Source: Bacilli bacterium | Lineage (GTDB): Bacteria > Bacillota_I > Bacilli_A > RF39 > UBA660 | Reading direction: 5' to 3' | Assembly: GCA_017544165.1 (NCBI GenBank) | Contig: JAFYER010000005.1 | Location: 1-64,000, forward strand | Length of the DNA stretch: 64,000 nucleotides | Part shown: positions 61,704 to 64,000 of the stretch, piece after piece | Layout: each line of letters begins with the position of its first letter | Position numbering within the stretch: position 1 is the first letter of the stretch | Made by a program: the position numbers and the translations under genes | Notes under the pieces: model-generated | What the model was told of the DNA's origin: nothing | The model's input: only the letters and a program-made list of their open reading frames with translations | Databases searched by the model: none

Positions 61704-61923
61704 AATTTTCCTCCTTCAAGGGAACTGGATCGTATCCACATGGACCATAAGGCCTACATTTTTTTAGTCTTTTCAATCCCATTTTTATTCCATTTATAAC
61801 GCCATATTTATCAATTGCTTCAATCATGTAATCGCTACACGTAGGTGTAAAACGACACATTTTATGCCCTATAAAAGGCATTATTTGATATCCACGAATG
61901 ATATATATGATTAACTTTTTCAT
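61693..61923 (-). CDS. yidD: Membrane protein insertion efficiency factor YidD
   Basis: A 76-residue YidD protein aiding YidC-dependent membrane insertion. The signature FIGHKMCRFTPTCSDYMIEA and RLKKCRPYGPCGYDPVP with conserved cysteines is complete. Usually it lies in the rpmH-rnpA-yidC region; here it is upstream of the ZnuA-like gene on the minus strand. Confidence 0.95.
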   Translation of the reverse strand: MKKLIIYIIRGYQIMPFIGHKMCRFTPTCSDYMIEAIDKYGVINGIKMGLKRLKKCRPYGPCGYDPVPLKEENFEK

Positions 61924-62050
61924 AAATCACCCGGTATTTATAATTGTACAATATTTTTGATAAATTGACAACCACTCTATAATGCTTTTAGTTTTACAAT
62001 TATTTTAATCCATGCTATAATTTAATAGTTAAATAGATAGGAGTAAAAAT

Positions 62051-62698
62051 ATGGACTTTTTAACTAAATATGGCATTATAATTAACGACGAAGACTTACT
62101 TTTAACGGCACTTACACATTCCTCTTACGCTAACGAAAATAATTGTGAAAGCTATGAAAGATTAGAATTTTTAGGTGATGCTGTTTTACAAGTAATTATG
62201 AGTGAATATTTTTATTTAAATTCTAATTTAAAAGAGGGGCAAATGTCCAAGGAAAGGGCTAAATTTGTTTGCGAAGAAGCGCTAGCTTTCTATGTAAAAA
62301 AAGTTGGTTATGATAGTTTAATTAAAGTTGGACATGGACTTATTAATAATATTAATGACACTATAATAGCAGATACATTTGAATCAGTTTTAGCCGTGAT
62401 ATATTTAAAATGCGGCATTGATGCATGTAAAAAATACGTTAATGAGATTATTATACCTTATGTTAAAGAAAATAAAGACTTTTTTAGTGACTATAAAACG
62501 AAATTGCAAGAATTGGTTCAAACAGATCGTAAATCACTAGAATATATCTTAATTAAAGAAGAGGGAGAAGCACATAATAAAGAATTTACAGTGAATGTTG
62601 TTGTGGACGATATAATTTTAGGTACAGGCAAAGGTCACTCTAAAAAAGAAGCCGAGCAAAACGCTGCTTGTGAAGCTTTAAGGAAAAGTGCAAGGTAA
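62051..62698 (+). CDS. rnc: Ribonuclease III
   Basis: A 215-residue double-strand-specific RNase for rRNA and mRNA processing. The RNase III signature ERLEFLGDAVLQVIMSEYF (about 37-55) and the metal ligands in DTFESVLAVIYL are present, with a C-terminal dsRNA-binding domain (about 150-213, KTKLQELVQTDRKSLEYIL, GKGHSKKEAEQNAACEAL). AGGAG precedes the ATG. It is followed by smc after five bases, as in Bacillus. Confidence 0.96.
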   Translation: MDFLTKYGIIINDEDLLLTALTHSSYANENNCESYERLEFLGDAVLQVIMSEYFYLNSNLKEGQMSKERAKFVCEEALAFYVKKVGYDSLIKVGHGLINNINDTIIADTFESVLAVIYLKCGIDACKKYVNEIIIPYVKENKDFFSDYKTKLQELVQTDRKSLEYILIKEEGEAHNKEFTVNVVVDDIILGTGKGHSKKEAEQNAACEALRKSAR

Positions 62699-62703
62699 GT
62701 ACT

Positions 62704-64000
62704 ATGTATATTAAAAATATAAAAATACAAGGTTTTAAATCCTTTGCGGACAAGCTTGAACTAGATTTTAATACCGGTATTAGTGCAATTGTAGGTCCAA
62801 ATGGTTCTGGTAAAAGTAATATTGTCGATGCAATATTATGGGTATTAGGTGAGCAAAGCGTTAAACTTCTTCGTGGCGATAGTGCCATGAGCGATGTTAT
62901 TTTCAGCGGCTCAAAATCTCGTGATGCTCTAAAAAAAGCAAGTGTAGCTATCACATTTGACAACACTGATCACGTATTACTAACTGAGTTAAACGAAGTT
63001 GAAGTAAAAAGAGTTATTTACTCCACAGGAGAAAATGAATATTACATAAATAATGCTCATGTAAGGCTTAAAGATATTAGTGATTTATTAATTGATGTAA
63101 CTTCTAAGTTTAATATTGTCACACAAGGAAATATTAATGCTTTAGTAGAAAATAAGTCTAGTGAAAGAAGAGCATTATTTGAAAGTGCAGCAGGCGTTTT
63201 AAAATATAAAAAAAGGAAGGAAGAAGCTCTTCGAAAATTAGAAAGCACCAAGGAAAATTTGACGAGAGTTAATCTTATAATTAAGGAATTAAAGACAACT
63301 CTTGACCCACTTGAAAAACAGAAAAATGATGCAAAAAAATATATAGAAATTAAAAATAATTTAGAAAACATCGAGATATCTTTAATTGCTAGCGACATAA
63401 CGAGTCTAACAAATAAATCTGATAAATTAAAAAATGAAAATAGTAATTTAACTCTACAAATTGATCAAATAAATAATAATGGTTCATCATTAATAGATAA
63501 ATTAAAGTTAGATAAAATAAAATTAGAGGAAAATATTAGTTCAAATCTTCAAAGAATTAGTGATTTAAAAACTGATTTAGCTTCTTTACAAGGGCAAAAA
63601 CAAGTAATGATTGAAAGATCTAATTATGCTTTAGATAAAGGCGTTATTGATAATAATCTGCTTAAACTAAATGAAGAAAAAAGTAGTTTTGAAAGTAATA
63701 TTGGTGTTTTAGAAAATGAAATTGAAATCTTAAAGAAGAAAATTCAAGATTATACAAAAAAATTGGGCGAAATAACCGATGAGGAAATAAAAACGAAGGT
63801 TAAACTAGGCAATATTCAAAATGATATTAATAAGACTAACGCCAATATTTTATTGATTCAAAACAAGATTAAGATTGAAAACTCTAATATTGAAAATAAT
63901 TCATTTCTACCAAAAAGTATTTCTACAATTATCAATAATCATTCCTTAAAAGGCATACATAATACTATTGGCAATTTAATTGAGGTAAATGATAAGCATA
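62704..64000 (+). CDS. smc: Chromosome segregation protein SMC (5' part, cut by window)
   Basis: The first 432 codons of SMC; the gene continues beyond the window. It begins IKNIKIQGFKSFADKLELDF with Walker A GPNGSGKS at residues 31-38 and WVLGEQSVKLLRGD, then a long coiled coil from about residue 165. The ATPase organises and segregates the chromosome with ScpA and ScpB. The ATG at 62704 lies five bases after the rnc stop; the ribosome binding site is weak (AAGG at the rnc end). Confidence 0.95.
   Translation, partial: MYIKNIKIQGFKSFADKLELDFNTGISAIVGPNGSGKSNIVDAILWVLGEQSVKLLRGDSAMSDVIFSGSKSRDALKKASVAITFDNTDHVLLTELNEVEVKRVIYSTGENEYYINNAHVRLKDISDLLIDVTSKFNIVTQGNINALVENKSSERRALFESAAGVLKYKKRKEEALRKLESTKENLTRVNLIIKELKTTLDPLEKQKNDAKKYIEIKNNLENIEISLIASDITSLTNKSDKLKNENSNLTLQIDQINNNGSSLIDKLKLDKIKLEENISSNLQRISDLKTDLASLQGQKQVMIERSNYALDKGVIDNNLLKLNEEKSSFESNIGVLENEIEILKKKIQDYTKKLGEITDEEIKTKVKLGNIQNDINKTNANILLIQNKIKIENSNIENNSFLPKSISTIINNHSLKGIHNTIGNLIEVNDKH

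Overview
The window comes from a very AT-rich, low-GC Gram-positive (Bacillota) chromosome that uses the standard bacterial code: TGA ends many genes and forms ATGA overlaps. Gene order repeats Bacillus-type blocks (rimM-trmD, nusB-xseA-xseB-spoIVB, 6S RNA-tcdA, spoVID-ysxE, ylbJ-ylbL, rnc-smc). Spore-associated genes (spoIVB, spoVID-like, ysxE-like, ylbJ, two CotF-like coat proteins) occur alongside pilin-like proteins and a diversity-generating retroelement (DGR). An uncultured gut-type Bacilli lineage fits, but this is inference; no 16S gene is present.

Layout. 0.4-3.7 kb: metallopeptidase, SpoU methyltransferase, rimM, trmD and two unknown genes. 3.8-8.0 kb: a complete DGR with a membrane-anchored target protein carrying the variable repeat (VR), a template repeat (TR) embedded in structured RNA, an unknown small ORF, a MutS-domain-I-like protein, an Avd-like helical protein and the reverse transcriptase. 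8.0-11.7 kb: nusB, a HipA-like kinase-fold gene, xseAB and spoIVB. 11.7-18.5 kb: a T-box-controlled operon for Asn/Asp-tRNA charging and amidation (unknown leader gene, asnS, archaeal-type aspS, gatCAB). 18.5-24.7 kb: two solute-binding-like proteins (one fused to a von Willebrand A domain), XpaC, TelA and a CbxX-type AAA ATPase. 24.8-27.5 kb: probable 6S RNA, tcdA, dxs. 27.5-34.2 kb: a tandemly duplicated cassette of giant Cys-rich pilin-like protein plus small membrane partner. 34.3-44.5 kb: polA, a MurL-MurD2-like pair, mutM, rel, dtd and a spoVID/ysxE pair. 44.7-47.2 kb: three pilin-like genes, one carrying the same scaffold as the DGR target. 47.2-57.4 kb: ylbJ, ylbL, an unknown gene, mutS, polysaccharide deacetylase, lemA, a DUF2207 protein, tRNA-Lys and coat proteins. 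57.4-64 kb: tRNA-Ile, a primary sigma factor with a long C-terminal extension, tRNA-Glu, tRNA-Ser, a ZnuA-like lipoprotein, yidD, rnc and the start of smc.

The most notable system is the DGR. TR (5641-5737) and VR (5398-5494) differ at 17 positions, and every one is an adenine in TR, which is the signature of adenine-specific mutagenic homing. The RT carries the DGR-type IGNMSSQ and YMDD motifs. The same displayed scaffold recurs without a VR inside a pilin operon 40 kb away. Other notable points are the MurD2-MurL pair (an alternative route to D-glutamate in the wall), sigma-4-like modules appended to RpoD, a compact T-box, a Rel enzyme with a broken hydrolase motif, and a ZnuA-like protein without its metal-binding histidines.

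Transcription signals are consistent: short hairpin-plus-T-tract terminators are often followed directly by an extended -10 promoter of the form TGnTATAAT.
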